A stretch of 6,981 nucleotides of DNA from an uncultured Clostridia bacterium (GCA_938014855.1 CALLQM010000072.1:1-6981), one strand, 5' to 3'. Positions 1 through 6,187 are shown, counted from the stretch's first letter. The notes: a model not told the origin generated them from the letters alone. A program made the numbers and translations.

Positions 1-1272
1 GCCAACAATTCCTGCTCGATCAACCGCTAAAACGATATGACGAGGTTCAATTGATGCATCATGAATAAGCTGATCATAACCTCGCTGCAAAAAAGTAGAA
101 TAAACTGCAAACACAGGTTTCATTCCACCCGCGGCAAGACCGCAGGCAAACGTAACTGCGTGTTCTTCTGCAATTCCTACATCAAAAAAACGACCTTTTT
201 CTGCAAATTCATTTGCAAAAGGCTGTAATCCCGTTCCACTTTGCATTGCTGCGGTAATTGCACAAATTTTCTGATCTTTATGCGCTAATTCAACCAACCG
301 TTTACCGAATACAGCAGAAAAGTTTTCTCCTGAATGTTTCATTTTTCCACTTGCAGAATCAAAACATCCCACCCCATGAAATTGAGAAGGGTTCTTTTCT
401 GCAAAAGAATATCCTTTTCCTTTTATTGTATTGACATGTACAACCACTGGCTTGTTTAATTCTTTTGCACGGTTTAACACCTGCATCAAAAGGGGAATAT
501 TGTGTCCGTCTACTGGTCCTAAATAATCGAACCCAAAATCTTCAAACATATTACTGTGCAAAAGTGCCTGTCTGAGCAATGCCTTGGAAGTTCTTAGCAC
601 ATGACTTACGCTTTCGCCAACTAATGGGATATGATCCAGTGTTTCCTCAACTCGATCTTTTAGATACAAATAGCCATCTGTGGCACGCTTATTTGCTAAA
701 TAGCGCGCTAAAGAACCGACATTTTTGGATATAGACATATTGTTATCGTTCAATACGATAATAATACGGTCACCGCTTCGGCCTGCATTATTTAGCCCCT
801 CATAAACCATACCGCCTGTAAATGCGCCATCGCCAATCACAGCAATCACATGATGCGGATCATGTGATAATGTTTTAGCTTTTGCAAGCCCGCAGGCTGC
901 AGATATAGAAGTGCTAGCATGCCCAGCAACAAAAGAATCATATTCACTTTCGGTAGTACGTGGAAACCCAGAAATGCCGCCTTCTTTTCGCACGGTAGAA
1001 AACGCATCTAAGCGCTGGGTAAGCATTTTATGCGTATAGCACTGATGCCCTACATCCCATACAATCTGGTCTTTTGGCATATTAAAAACAGTATGCAATG
1101 CAACCGTCAGTTCCACAACACCCAAGTTTGAAGCAAGATGACCACCATTTTTTGACACAGTTTGGATCAGCTTTTGGCGTATTTCACGACAGAGCAGTTT
1201 CTTTTGTGAATCATTCAATTTTTTTAAATCTTTAGGCATTTTAATTTTGCCTAAGAGGCTATATTGTACCAA
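1..1272 (-). CDS. dxs: 1-deoxy-D-xylulose-5-phosphate synthase (partial, C-terminus beyond window)
   Basis: Thiamine-diphosphate enzyme that condenses pyruvate with glyceraldehyde 3-phosphate to 1-deoxy-D-xylulose 5-phosphate, the first step of the MEP isoprenoid pathway (cytosolic). I translated 424 uninterrupted codons; the family is about 620 residues, so roughly the last third is outside the window. Visible landmarks: GGHLASNLGVVEL (43-55, substrate/TPP histidine H45), VGHQ (74-77), GHASTSIS (117-124), the TPP/Mg motif GDG (147-149) with NN (161-162) and NDNN (175-178), GPVDGHN in the middle, and IAEEHAVTF, whose E369 matches the catalytic Glu370 of the E. coli enzyme. The start is TTG at 1272: it has a GAGGTG Shine-Dalgarno 5 nt upstream and preserves the family N-terminus (YSLLGKI). 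The ATG at 1239 lacks a good ribosome site. The gene follows the PAP2-like gene by 30 nt and is probably cotranscribed with it. Confidence 0.97.
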   Translation of the reverse strand, partial: MVQYSLLGKIKMPKDLKKLNDSQKKLLCREIRQKLIQTVSKNGGHLASNLGVVELTVALHTVFNMPKDQIVWDVGHQCYTHKMLTQRLDAFSTVRKEGGISGFPRTTESEYDSFVAGHASTSISAACGLAKAKTLSHDPHHVIAVIGDGAFTGGMVYEGLNNAGRSGDRIIIVLNDNNMSISKNVGSLARYLANKRATDGYLYLKDRVEETLDHIPLVGESVSHVLRTSKALLRQALLHSNMFEDFGFDYLGPVDGHNIPLLMQVLNRAKELNKPVVVHVNTIKGKGYSFAEKNPSQFHGVGCFDSASGKMKHSGENFSAVFGKRLVELAHKDQKICAITAAMQSGTGLQPFANEFAEKGRFFDVGIAEEHAVTFACGLAAGGMKPVFAVYSTFLQRGYDQLIHDASIEPRHIVLAVDRAGIVG

Positions 1273-1277
1273 AATAA

Positions 1278-1283
1278 CACCTC
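1278..1283 (-). promoter_or_regulatory. Shine-Dalgarno site deciding the TTG start of dxs
   Basis: On the minus strand GAGGTG is followed by TTATT and then TTG, a 5-nt spacing. The later in-frame ATG (1239) has no purine-rich box at suitable distance, so the TTG at 1272 is preferred. Confidence 0.75.
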
Positions 1284-1302
1284 ACTTACCTGATGGAACA
1301 TC

Positions 1303-1821
1303 CTATTTAACCGGAAGAATAACTGCAATTAAAATTCCAAGTATTGCACCACAAAGCACCTCAATTGGAGTATGCCCAACCAATTCTTTCAGCTCTTTTC
1401 GTTTTTGGCTTGTCTCTTCCTCCAGTTCATTCAATTTGCTTCCACGAGCAATTGTTTCAAATTCTTCTTTTATCATTAAAAACATATCTTTAAAATCAAT
1501 AACCATACGGTTAAGAACTTTTGCCTGCTCACCAGTTGCGCGTCGAACTCCCATTGCATCATACATCACAATTCCGGCCAAAGCCAGGGAAATTGCGAAT
1601 TCAGGAGAGGCATACCCTAGTTTCTTTGCGATCCCTACCGCTATGGCACAAACAAGAGAAGAATGAGAACTTGGCATACCACCGGATCCTACCATGCGTT
1701 CCCAAACAATTTTTTTATTTGGAATATATGCCAATGCGGTCTTAATTACTTGTGCACAAAGCCAAGCAAGGAACCCAACATTAATGACATAATTACTAGT
1801 TATTACTTTAAACGGATTCAT
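1303..1821 (-). CDS. divergent PAP2 family membrane protein (DUF212, YuiD-like)
   Basis: A 172-residue integral membrane protein of the divergent PAP2/DUF212 family, to which B. subtilis YuiD belongs; the biological substrate of this family is not established. Hydrophobic segments lie near residues 11-31, 55-68, 76-88 and 153-169. Family signatures are GSGGMPSSHSS (45-55, with P50-S51-S52-H53 resembling the PSGH motif of PAP2 phosphatases), MYDAMGVRRATGEQAKVLN (86-104), and GHTPIEVLCG (149-158), where H150, E154 and G158 imitate the His-x3-Asp-V-x2-Gly end of PAP2 motif 3. Residues about 105-148 form a charged, likely helical loop. The ATG start has GGAG 9 nt upstream. It lies between ispA and dxs, so a role on an isoprenyl (pyro)phosphate is an attractive but unproven inference. 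PSSH for PSGH and Glu for Asp leave catalysis uncertain. Confidence 0.9.
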   Translation of the reverse strand: MNPFKVITSNYVINVGFLAWLCAQVIKTALAYIPNKKIVWERMVGSGGMPSSHSSLVCAIAVGIAKKLGYASPEFAISLALAGIVMYDAMGVRRATGEQAKVLNRMVIDFKDMFLMIKEEFETIARGSKLNELEEETSQKRKELKELVGHTPIEVLCGAILGILIAVILPVK

Positions 1822-1838
1822 ATATTAAACTCCATTCC

Positions 1839-1869
1839 GCCGGTCTATATCGGAGTAGAATGCCCCGGC
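1839..1869 (-). repeat. inverted repeat next to the PAP2-like gene's ribosome site
   Basis: GCCGG (1839-1843) and CCGGC (1865-1869) are complementary, and inside them TCTA (1844-1847) pairs with TAGA (1856-1859), leaving an asymmetric 5-nt bulge. In the mRNA this hairpin would end about 8 nt before the GGAG Shine-Dalgarno, close enough to affect ribosome access. The individual arms are short, so chance pairing is not excluded. Confidence 0.35.
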
Positions 1870-1871
1870 AA

Positions 1872-1906
1872 ACTGCACAGCCTGGTTCTTTGCAGTACAA
1901 ACCAGG
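1872..1906 (-). repeat. interleaved inverted repeats, potential pseudoknot or alternative hairpins
   Basis: CCTGGTT (1881-1887) and AACCAGG (1900-1906) are perfect 7-nt complements around a 12-nt loop. Inside that loop TGCAGT (1891-1896) is a perfect complement of ACTGCA (1872-1877) outside it. Read on the minus strand the order is S1, 3 nt, S2, 3 nt, S1', 3 nt, S2', the topology of an H-type pseudoknot or of two competing stems. The last 3-nt connector is short for spanning 7 bp, so competition between stems may be more likely than a full pseudoknot. No U-tract follows on either strand, so it is not an intrinsic terminator. I do not recognise it as a known riboswitch class. Confidence 0.45.
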
Positions 1907-1910
1907 AATT

Positions 1911-1916
1911 ATTATA
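1911..1916 (-). promoter_or_regulatory. putative -10 box for the PAP2-like gene and dxs
   Basis: A consensus TATAAT on the minus strand in the 140-bp gap after ispA. No convincing -35 sits at 16-18 nt, and TTGATA upstream is 27 nt away, too far. If used, transcription would begin near 1903-1905, inside the first arm of the 7-nt inverted repeat, giving a leader of roughly 80 nt before the ATG. The site is inferred from the hexamer alone. Confidence 0.4.
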
Positions 1917-1961
1917 AATCAGTTATGTGCATTAAAATCATTGTATCAAGACAAACCATCT

Positions 1962-2843
1962 TTAATGGTCACGTATTAAAACCATATCAGCCATCCAAAG
2001 TAAAAATCCTTTATCGTCTAAACAATGAATGGATTTCTTTGCTAATTCCACTTGTTCTTTTGCTGCCTTCTTGGCACCTTCCATTCCAAGTAGTGTTACA
2101 TACGTTGTTTTATGACTATTCTGATCGCTGCCAATTGGTTTTCCAAGTTTTTCTGCAGTACCTACTACGTCCAAAATATCATCTGTAATTTGAAATGCCA
2201 ATCCAAGTGCTTTTGCGTAAGCATTAGCAGTATCCAGCATTTCTGTATCTGCACCGCCCGCAATACAGCCTAACTTTGCTGATGCCCTGAGCAAGGCGCC
2301 TGTTTTCAATTCATAAAGTGTGTTAAGCGTTTCCAAACATATTTGCTTTCCTTCACTAGCTAGGTCGATGACTTGTCCACCTATCATTCCAAACACACCA
2401 GCAGCTTCAGAAAGAGTTGTAACTGCATATACTATGCTTTCGCTTGGCAGAGCCGCATCTGCAGCTGTTTCAAAAGCCATAGTTAGTAATCCGTCTCCAG
2501 CTAACAGTGCATTTGCTTCACCAAATGCTTTGTGGCAAGAGGGTTTTCCTCGCCGCAAATCATCATCATCCATACACGGCAAATCATCATGAATAAGCGA
2601 ATATGCGTGTACCATTTCAATTGCACATGCAAAAGCCGACGCACTTGCACGAGAAGCATGACATAAACGTGCAAATTCCAGTACTAAAGCCGCACGAAGT
2701 CGTTTACCTGAATCAAGCAAACTGTAACGCATGGCATCAATAACCTGTATTTGCAAACAATTACTTTCAAAACTCAGACGCTTTTGTAACTGATTATTGG
2801 TATATTTCGCATAGAATGCTAGCTGTTCTTTATAACTGCTCAT
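1962..2843 (-). CDS. ispA: farnesyl diphosphate synthase (polyprenyl synthetase family)
   Basis: Short-chain trans-prenyltransferase of 293 residues, normal for the family, that adds isopentenyl diphosphate units to an allylic diphosphate in the cytosol to give farnesyl diphosphate, precursor of undecaprenyl carriers and quinones. Seen in order: GKRLR (46-50), first aspartate-rich motif DDLPCMD (86-92) with the two-residue insertion typical of bacterial FPP synthases, then DDLRRGK (94-100), GGQVIDL (155-161), LKTGALL (179-185), second aspartate-rich motif DDILD (221-225) and a lysine-containing GSDQNSHKTTY (238-248). Tyr81, five residues before the first motif, is the chain-length position that favours C15 in the Geobacillus enzyme, supporting FPP as product. 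The ATG start has AAGGAGG 6 nt upstream and overlaps the end of xseB by 14 nt, suggesting coupled translation. No terminator follows its stop. Confidence 0.95.
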   Translation of the reverse strand: MSSYKEQLAFYAKYTNNQLQKRLSFESNCLQIQVIDAMRYSLLDSGKRLRAALVLEFARLCHASRASASAFACAIEMVHAYSLIHDDLPCMDDDDLRRGKPSCHKAFGEANALLAGDGLLTMAFETAADAALPSESIVYAVTTLSEAAGVFGMIGGQVIDLASEGKQICLETLNTLYELKTGALLRASAKLGCIAGGADTEMLDTANAYAKALGLAFQITDDILDVVGTAEKLGKPIGSDQNSHKTTYVTLLGMEGAKKAAKEQVELAKKSIHCLDDKGFLLWMADMVLIRDH

Positions 2844-3039
2844 CGGATTCCTCCTTAACTGCAGTTAACTTTTCAATCTTTAATTTGGCTGTTTCCAATT
2901 TTCCATTTGCAAAATCTAATAGTTTTACAGCTTCTGCATATAACTTGATTGAATCATCGATCGAAATATCTTCGTTCATTTTTGCTGCAATCTCTTCTAG
3001 TCGCTTAATGGCTCCTTCCAAATTCATTGACTTACTCAT
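2830..3039 (-). CDS. xseB: exodeoxyribonuclease VII small subunit
   Basis: A 69-residue acidic helical protein, usual length for XseB, which binds the large subunit in several copies to form the single-strand-specific exonuclease VII used in DNA repair. The family pattern is visible: LEGAIKRLEEIAAKMNEDIS (7-26) followed by IDDSIKLYAEAVKLLDFANG (27-46) and a helical Lys/Glu-rich end. The start codon overlaps the xseA stop as ATGA, and AAGGAGA lies 7 nt upstream of the start, within the end of xseA. The 3' end overlaps ispA by 14 nt. The direct pairing with xseA makes the call firm despite the small size. Confidence 0.95.
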   Translation of the reverse strand: MSKSMNLEGAIKRLEEIAAKMNEDISIDDSIKLYAEAVKLLDFANGKLETAKLKIEKLTAVKEESDEQL

Positions 3040-4244
3040 TTAGTCATCTCCTTGCAGGCAACAACGGCAGAATAGATTTTTCCGTCAGAAACCCTTGTAA
3101 CAATTTGGTCACCCGGATGTACTTGTTTTATAGAGAAAAGAGTTTTATCTGATAATTTAGTCTGACTGTACCCTCGTTCTAAAAGGCGTATTGGACTTCT
3201 TTCTTCGATCAAATTTCCTAAATTCTTCACAGTTGATTCGGACTTATCAAGTTTTTGTTCCATGTTTTTTTGTAGTGTCAGCCGCAAAAAATCAAGCTCT
3301 CGTGCCTGCCGCATAAGCATCGACTGCGGAATCGTCATTGCTGATTGTACAGCAGTCAGGCGCAAACGGATCTGATCTAGATGATTGTTCAAAGAAGAGA
3401 AGCAACGATGTTTAAGATTATCCAAGTAATTCTGCAAATCGCGCATATTTGGTACCACTAATTCTGCCGCCGCAGATGGAGTCGGTGCACGCAGATCAGC
3501 CACAAAATCGGCAATTGTAAAGTCTGTTTCATGTCCGACTGCGGAAACAATCGGAATATCGCTTGCAGCTATTTCTCTAGCTAAACGTTCATTATTAAAA
3601 GCCCATAAATCTTCAATCGAACCGCCGCCTCTTCCAATAATAATCACGTCACAAGATTTAGCAGAATTAAATGCCCGAATTCCAGCGATAAGTGATGAGA
3701 CTGCTTTGTTTCCCTGCACCTGTGCTGGGTAAAGCATAATGGTTACTGCAGGATATCGGCGCGAAATAATATTCAGCATATCTTGCAAAGCAGCCGCACC
3801 CTCGCTGGTAACAACACCTATCCGTTGAGGATAAGTCGGCAAAAGCTTTTTGCGTTGAGGGTCCAAAAGACCTTCTCGAGATAATGTTTCTTTCAATTGT
3901 TCAAACGCTAAATATAAAGCTCCGATTCCATCCGGTTGTATATCGGTTATATAAAATTGATAGCTGCCATCACGTTCATAAAGTGAAACAGAACCGCTGA
4001 CAATAACCGACATCCCATTTTCCGGCTGAAAGGAAAGCGAATTTGCATAGCTGCGAAACATCACCGATTTAATTGCGGCTGTTTCATCTTTTAATGAAAA
4101 ATATAAATGTCCGGATTTATAATGGCGAACAAAATTCGAGATTTCACCTCGCACCATAATTCCGGATAAAATACGATCCGAGTCCAAAACAGATTTTACA
4201 TATTTATTCAGCTGAGTTACCGTAACAACAGTTGGTTTAATCAT
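3036..4244 (-). CDS. xseA: exodeoxyribonuclease VII large subunit
   Basis: Catalytic large subunit of exonuclease VII, which degrades single-stranded DNA from both ends into oligonucleotides, cytosolic. With the start chosen here it has 402 residues, normal for Firmicutes XseA. An N-terminal OB fold (about 5-103; VTQLNKYVKSVL, VRGEISNF, GHLYFSLKD) is followed by the catalytic domain with RIGVVTSEGAAALQDML (141-157), GRGGGSIEDLWAFNNE (204-219), VGHETDFTIADFVAD (236-250) and RAPTPSAAAE (252-261), then a long helical region and a C-terminal segment with LLERGYS. I chose ATG at 4244: AGGGGG lies 8 nt upstream and the start is 1 nt after the stop of the TsaD-like gene. A TTG at 4268 would add eight residues (LKQGAVK after the initiator) that lack family support. 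Confidence 0.96.
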   Translation of the reverse strand: MIKPTVVTVTQLNKYVKSVLDSDRILSGIMVRGEISNFVRHYKSGHLYFSLKDETAAIKSVMFRSYANSLSFQPENGMSVIVSGSVSLYERDGSYQFYITDIQPDGIGALYLAFEQLKETLSREGLLDPQRKKLLPTYPQRIGVVTSEGAAALQDMLNIISRRYPAVTIMLYPAQVQGNKAVSSLIAGIRAFNSAKSCDVIIIGRGGGSIEDLWAFNNERLAREIAASDIPIVSAVGHETDFTIADFVADLRAPTPSAAAELVVPNMRDLQNYLDNLKHRCFSSLNNHLDQIRLRLTAVQSAMTIPQSMLMRQARELDFLRLTLQKNMEQKLDKSESTVKNLGNLIEERSPIRLLERGYSQTKLSDKTLFSIKQVHPGDQIVTRVSDGKIYSAVVACKEMTK

Positions 4245-4245
4245 T

Positions 4246-5193
4246 TTAACAGCCCCCTGTTTGAGCAATGCTGGCTAAAACAGCAACCCCTACGGCGTTA
4301 TCAGAAGAGAATTGTGGCTGTGCAAAATAGCCGCCGTATTTACTGGTTATTTCTCTGCGAATAATTGAATTGGACATGACACCACCGGAATAAACAACCG
4401 GAAGATCCCCATATGATTTTTTAATATTTAATGTCATTTGATCCACAACCGCAAGAATATTGTCAAGACAAAAACGTGCTACATCACACGGTTTTGCTCC
4501 ATCTTGATACATTTTTTCACATTTATTTTGTAAACCAGACAGGGAACAGTCCCTACCTTTAAATGATGGTTTTATTTTATATCGTTTTTGGGACTGTAAA
4601 GCAAGCTGTTCCAAATGTTTTCCTGCCGGAAATTCTAGTCCTAGCATGCCGCCAACCCGGTCAACAGCCTGTCCGGCTTTTAAATCTAAGGATTTCGCAA
4701 TCAATTCCACCGAAAAGATGTGTTCTTTATCAGGATGAACCATTAAGCATTCAGTTGTACCCCCAGATAAATGGAATGCCGCAAATGGCTTTCCTATTAA
4801 ATCCAGCCGCCCAGAAGAATACAATGCAGCGGCTATATGTCCGGATTGGTGAGAAACCTGTGTTAGCGGTACATGGCTGACTGCCGAAACCGCCTGTGCA
4901 GTCATTTCTCCAACAAGAAAGCAGGGCATATACGAGCCGTCAATATCACGTGGCCTAATAGATACGCCAACTCCGGAAATTGATTGTTTCCCCCCATCTT
5001 TTTCCATTAAATCAGATAACAAATATCCAAGCTGTTTCACATGCGAAAAAACGGCGTCGCTTTGCCTTAGGCCAAGTGCACCGTCTTTTACGGCCAATAG
5101 TCGCTTGTTTTGCACGGCCGTATGAGTTTTACTATTATAAAGTGCAACAGATGTTGTATAATTGCTGGTATCCAGTCCTAAAAAAATGGCCAT
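4246..5193 (-). CDS. TsaD/Kae1-like (M22-type) ATPase-fold paralogue
   Basis: A 315-residue cytosolic protein of the ASKHA fold related to TsaD/Kae1, the enzyme that builds N6-threonylcarbamoyladenosine on tRNA; such genes are often labelled glycoprotease or peptidase M22. Kept features: HQSGH with H115 and H119, and D298 in SSDNAVG, which match the metal ligands of TsaD (E. coli H111, H115, D300); LSGGTTE (142-148); the GQAVDRVGGMLGLEFPAG region (174-191); SLSGLQ (217-222); SGGVMSNSIIRR (269-280). Altered features: the N-terminal motif reads LDTSNYTTS (7-15) where TsaD has ETSCDET-like residues, and the usual GPGL turn is replaced by GVSIRPRDIDG (76-86). It is thus probably a diverged paralogue, not the cell's main TsaD. 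ATG lies 2 nt after the nusB stop and 1 nt before xseA, a place held by folD in Bacillus. Function is unknown. Confidence 0.85.
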   Translation of the reverse strand: MAIFLGLDTSNYTTSVALYNSKTHTAVQNKRLLAVKDGALGLRQSDAVFSHVKQLGYLLSDLMEKDGGKQSISGVGVSIRPRDIDGSYMPCFLVGEMTAQAVSAVSHVPLTQVSHQSGHIAAALYSSGRLDLIGKPFAAFHLSGGTTECLMVHPDKEHIFSVELIAKSLDLKAGQAVDRVGGMLGLEFPAGKHLEQLALQSQKRYKIKPSFKGRDCSLSGLQNKCEKMYQDGAKPCDVARFCLDNILAVVDQMTLNIKKSYGDLPVVYSGGVMSNSIIRREITSKYGGYFAQPQFSSDNAVGVAVLASIAQTGGC

Positions 5194-5195
5194 AA

Positions 5196-5714
5196 TTACT
5201 CTGCTTCCTTTGAAGCCTGAGCGGTAGCATCAAATTTTTCTACTTTTTTTTGCTCCTCGTCTGCTATCTGTGCAGAGCTTTCTGCTGCTTGTTCAGCCGC
5301 TTTCGCTTCTGGGATGTTCTCCCCTTTTCCCCTGACATAAGCACCTAGCACGCCGTTTACAAAAGCAAAGTCATCAGCATTGCCATATTTTTTTGCAAGT
5401 TCCACTGCTTCGTTAATCGATGCACCGATAGGAACAGAATCAATTTCGTCAATTTCCCACATACTCATCCGCAAGATCGAAAGAGCCACGCGGGACATCC
5501 TATTGATCTTCCATCGTTTTGAATGTTTTGCAATGCTTTCATCCAACCAAGGCATGTGTCCGGCTACATCTTTTGCCAACTGATATGCATAATCATCCAC
5601 TTCAATATTGCGCCCTATCACAGCTTCTTCAATGATTTCGTCAATGCTCTCATCTTTAAATGAACGTTCAAAAATCAGCATAAACGCTTGCTCGCGGGAC
5701 TCGCTTCTTTTCAT
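5196..5714 (-). CDS. nusB: transcription antitermination factor NusB with acidic C-terminal tail
   Basis: RNA-binding helical protein that, with NusE (S10), binds boxA in rRNA leaders and supports antitermination. The NusB core covers residues 1-128: SREQAFMLIFE (6-16), the RWKINRMSRVALSILRMSMWEI run (67-88), VPIGASINEAVELAKKYG (94-111) and FAFVNGVLGAYVR (116-128). Family members are usually 130-150 residues; here 172, because about 44 residues rich in Ala, Glu and Lys follow the core (129-172), probably disordered or helical. No frameshift is apparent: the tail stays in frame up to the TAA just before the next gene. AGGAGA precedes the ATG with a 7-nt spacer. The upstream Asp23-like gene is 57 nt away without a terminator, so they share a transcript. 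Confidence 0.94.
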   Translation of the reverse strand: MKRSESREQAFMLIFERSFKDESIDEIIEEAVIGRNIEVDDYAYQLAKDVAGHMPWLDESIAKHSKRWKINRMSRVALSILRMSMWEIDEIDSVPIGASINEAVELAKKYGNADDFAFVNGVLGAYVRGKGENIPEAKAAEQAAESSAQIADEEQKKVEKFDATAQASKEAE

Positions 5715-5771
5715 ATATTTCTCTCCTGTTTTCTTTGCAGAATATCATCCTATTTTATTCCAAAGGGAGCG

Positions 5772-6146
5772 CTATTCCTCCGGCTGCTGTACAGAATCTT
5801 CAAATACGATTCCGGCGATTACAATGTTTACACGGGAAACAACAATTCCAGTCATATTTTGAACTGCTTCTTTAACAGCATGCTGTACTTTTTCAGATGT
5901 TTTTGGTATATTTACACCAGATTTTACATTGATGTGCAGGTAAATGACCGCGACATCATCGTTTAAATCAATTGAAACCGGTCTAGCACTCTGTTTTTTT
6001 AACAGCCAGCCTTTTATATTGGTTGCAAACGATGCCAATGAATCCACACCTTCAATTTCAAGAGAGGCATATCTAGCAATCGTAGCAATTACTTCACGAG
6101 AAATTCTCAGGTTGCCTGTTGATTGGGTGATATCATGATTTAGCAT
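5772..6146 (-). CDS. Asp23/Gls24 family protein (YqhY-like)
   Basis: A 124-residue cytosolic protein of the Asp23/Gls24 (DUF322) family. Recognisable family pattern: GNLRISREVIATIARYASLEIEGV (from residue 11, given as GNLRISREVI then ATIARYASLE), a central KGWLLKKQSARPVSIDL stretch (45-61), DDVAVIYLHINVKSGVNIP (63-81) and VQHAVKEAVQNMTGIVVSRVN (87-107, as VQHAVKEAV plus MTGIVVSRVN). In Bacillus the gene at this spot, yqhY, lies between accC and nusB and has been linked to control of acetyl-CoA carboxylase; here no accBC genes are adjacent, so that role is uncertain. The ATG has AAGGAGA 7 nt upstream. It is the first gene of the operon, behind a promoter and palindromic leader. No signal peptide or membrane segment is seen. 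Confidence 0.92.
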   Translation of the reverse strand: MLNHDITQSTGNLRISREVIATIARYASLEIEGVDSLASFATNIKGWLLKKQSARPVSIDLNDDVAVIYLHINVKSGVNIPKTSEKVQHAVKEAVQNMTGIVVSRVNIVIAGIVFEDSVQQPEE

Positions 6147-6168
6147 ATCTGATTCTCCTTCATGTGTC

Positions 6169-6187
6169 GAAAGCGGAATCCGCTTTC
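6169..6187. promoter_or_regulatory. 19-bp palindrome in the asp23-like leader
   Basis: GAAAGCGGAATCCGCTTTC: two perfect 9-nt arms around one central base, flanked by TGTC on one side and ACA on the other, which can extend the pairing with a one-base bulge. It lies between the promoter and the Shine-Dalgarno of the Asp23-like gene. In RNA it gives an 8-bp hairpin with a 3-nt loop and no U-tract; in DNA it has the form of a dimeric repressor operator or roadblock. Which of these is used cannot be told from sequence. Confidence 0.6.

Noticed and set aside
1881..1906. The 7-nt inverted repeat as an intrinsic terminator of ispA
   Set aside because: No run of T follows it on either strand, and the loop is 12 nt.
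1938..1949. TTGATA as the -35 partner of the TATAAT at 1911-1916
   Set aside because: The spacing is 27 nt, far outside the 16-18 nt range.
1247..2188. Several plus-strand open frames of 74-139 codons opposite dxs, the PAP2-like gene and ispA
   Set aside because: They lie antisense to clearly conserved genes, have no recognisable domains and no convincing ribosome sites.
4245..4268. TTG start for xseA at 4268, giving eight extra residues
   Set aside because: The ATG at 4244 has a well-spaced AGGGGG box, sits 1 nt after the preceding stop and begins at the usual XseA N-terminus.
4246..5193. Annotation as the genome's canonical tsaD or as a sialoglycoprotease
   Set aside because: Key N-terminal residues and the GPGL turn differ from TsaD, and the old protease label for this family is not supported by its known chemistry.
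4563..5195. Plus-strand frames opposite the TsaD-like gene
   Set aside because: The minus-strand frame carries the conserved TsaD-type motifs; the plus frames show none.
5380..6138. Plus-strand open frames opposite nusB and the Asp23-like gene
   Set aside because: Antisense shadows of conserved coding sequence; one crosses the nusB upstream gap but shows no family pattern or start signal.
6169..6187. The palindrome as a CIRCE (HrcA) operator
   Set aside because: CIRCE has TTAGCACTC and GAGTGCTAA arms around 9 nt; the arms and spacing here differ.
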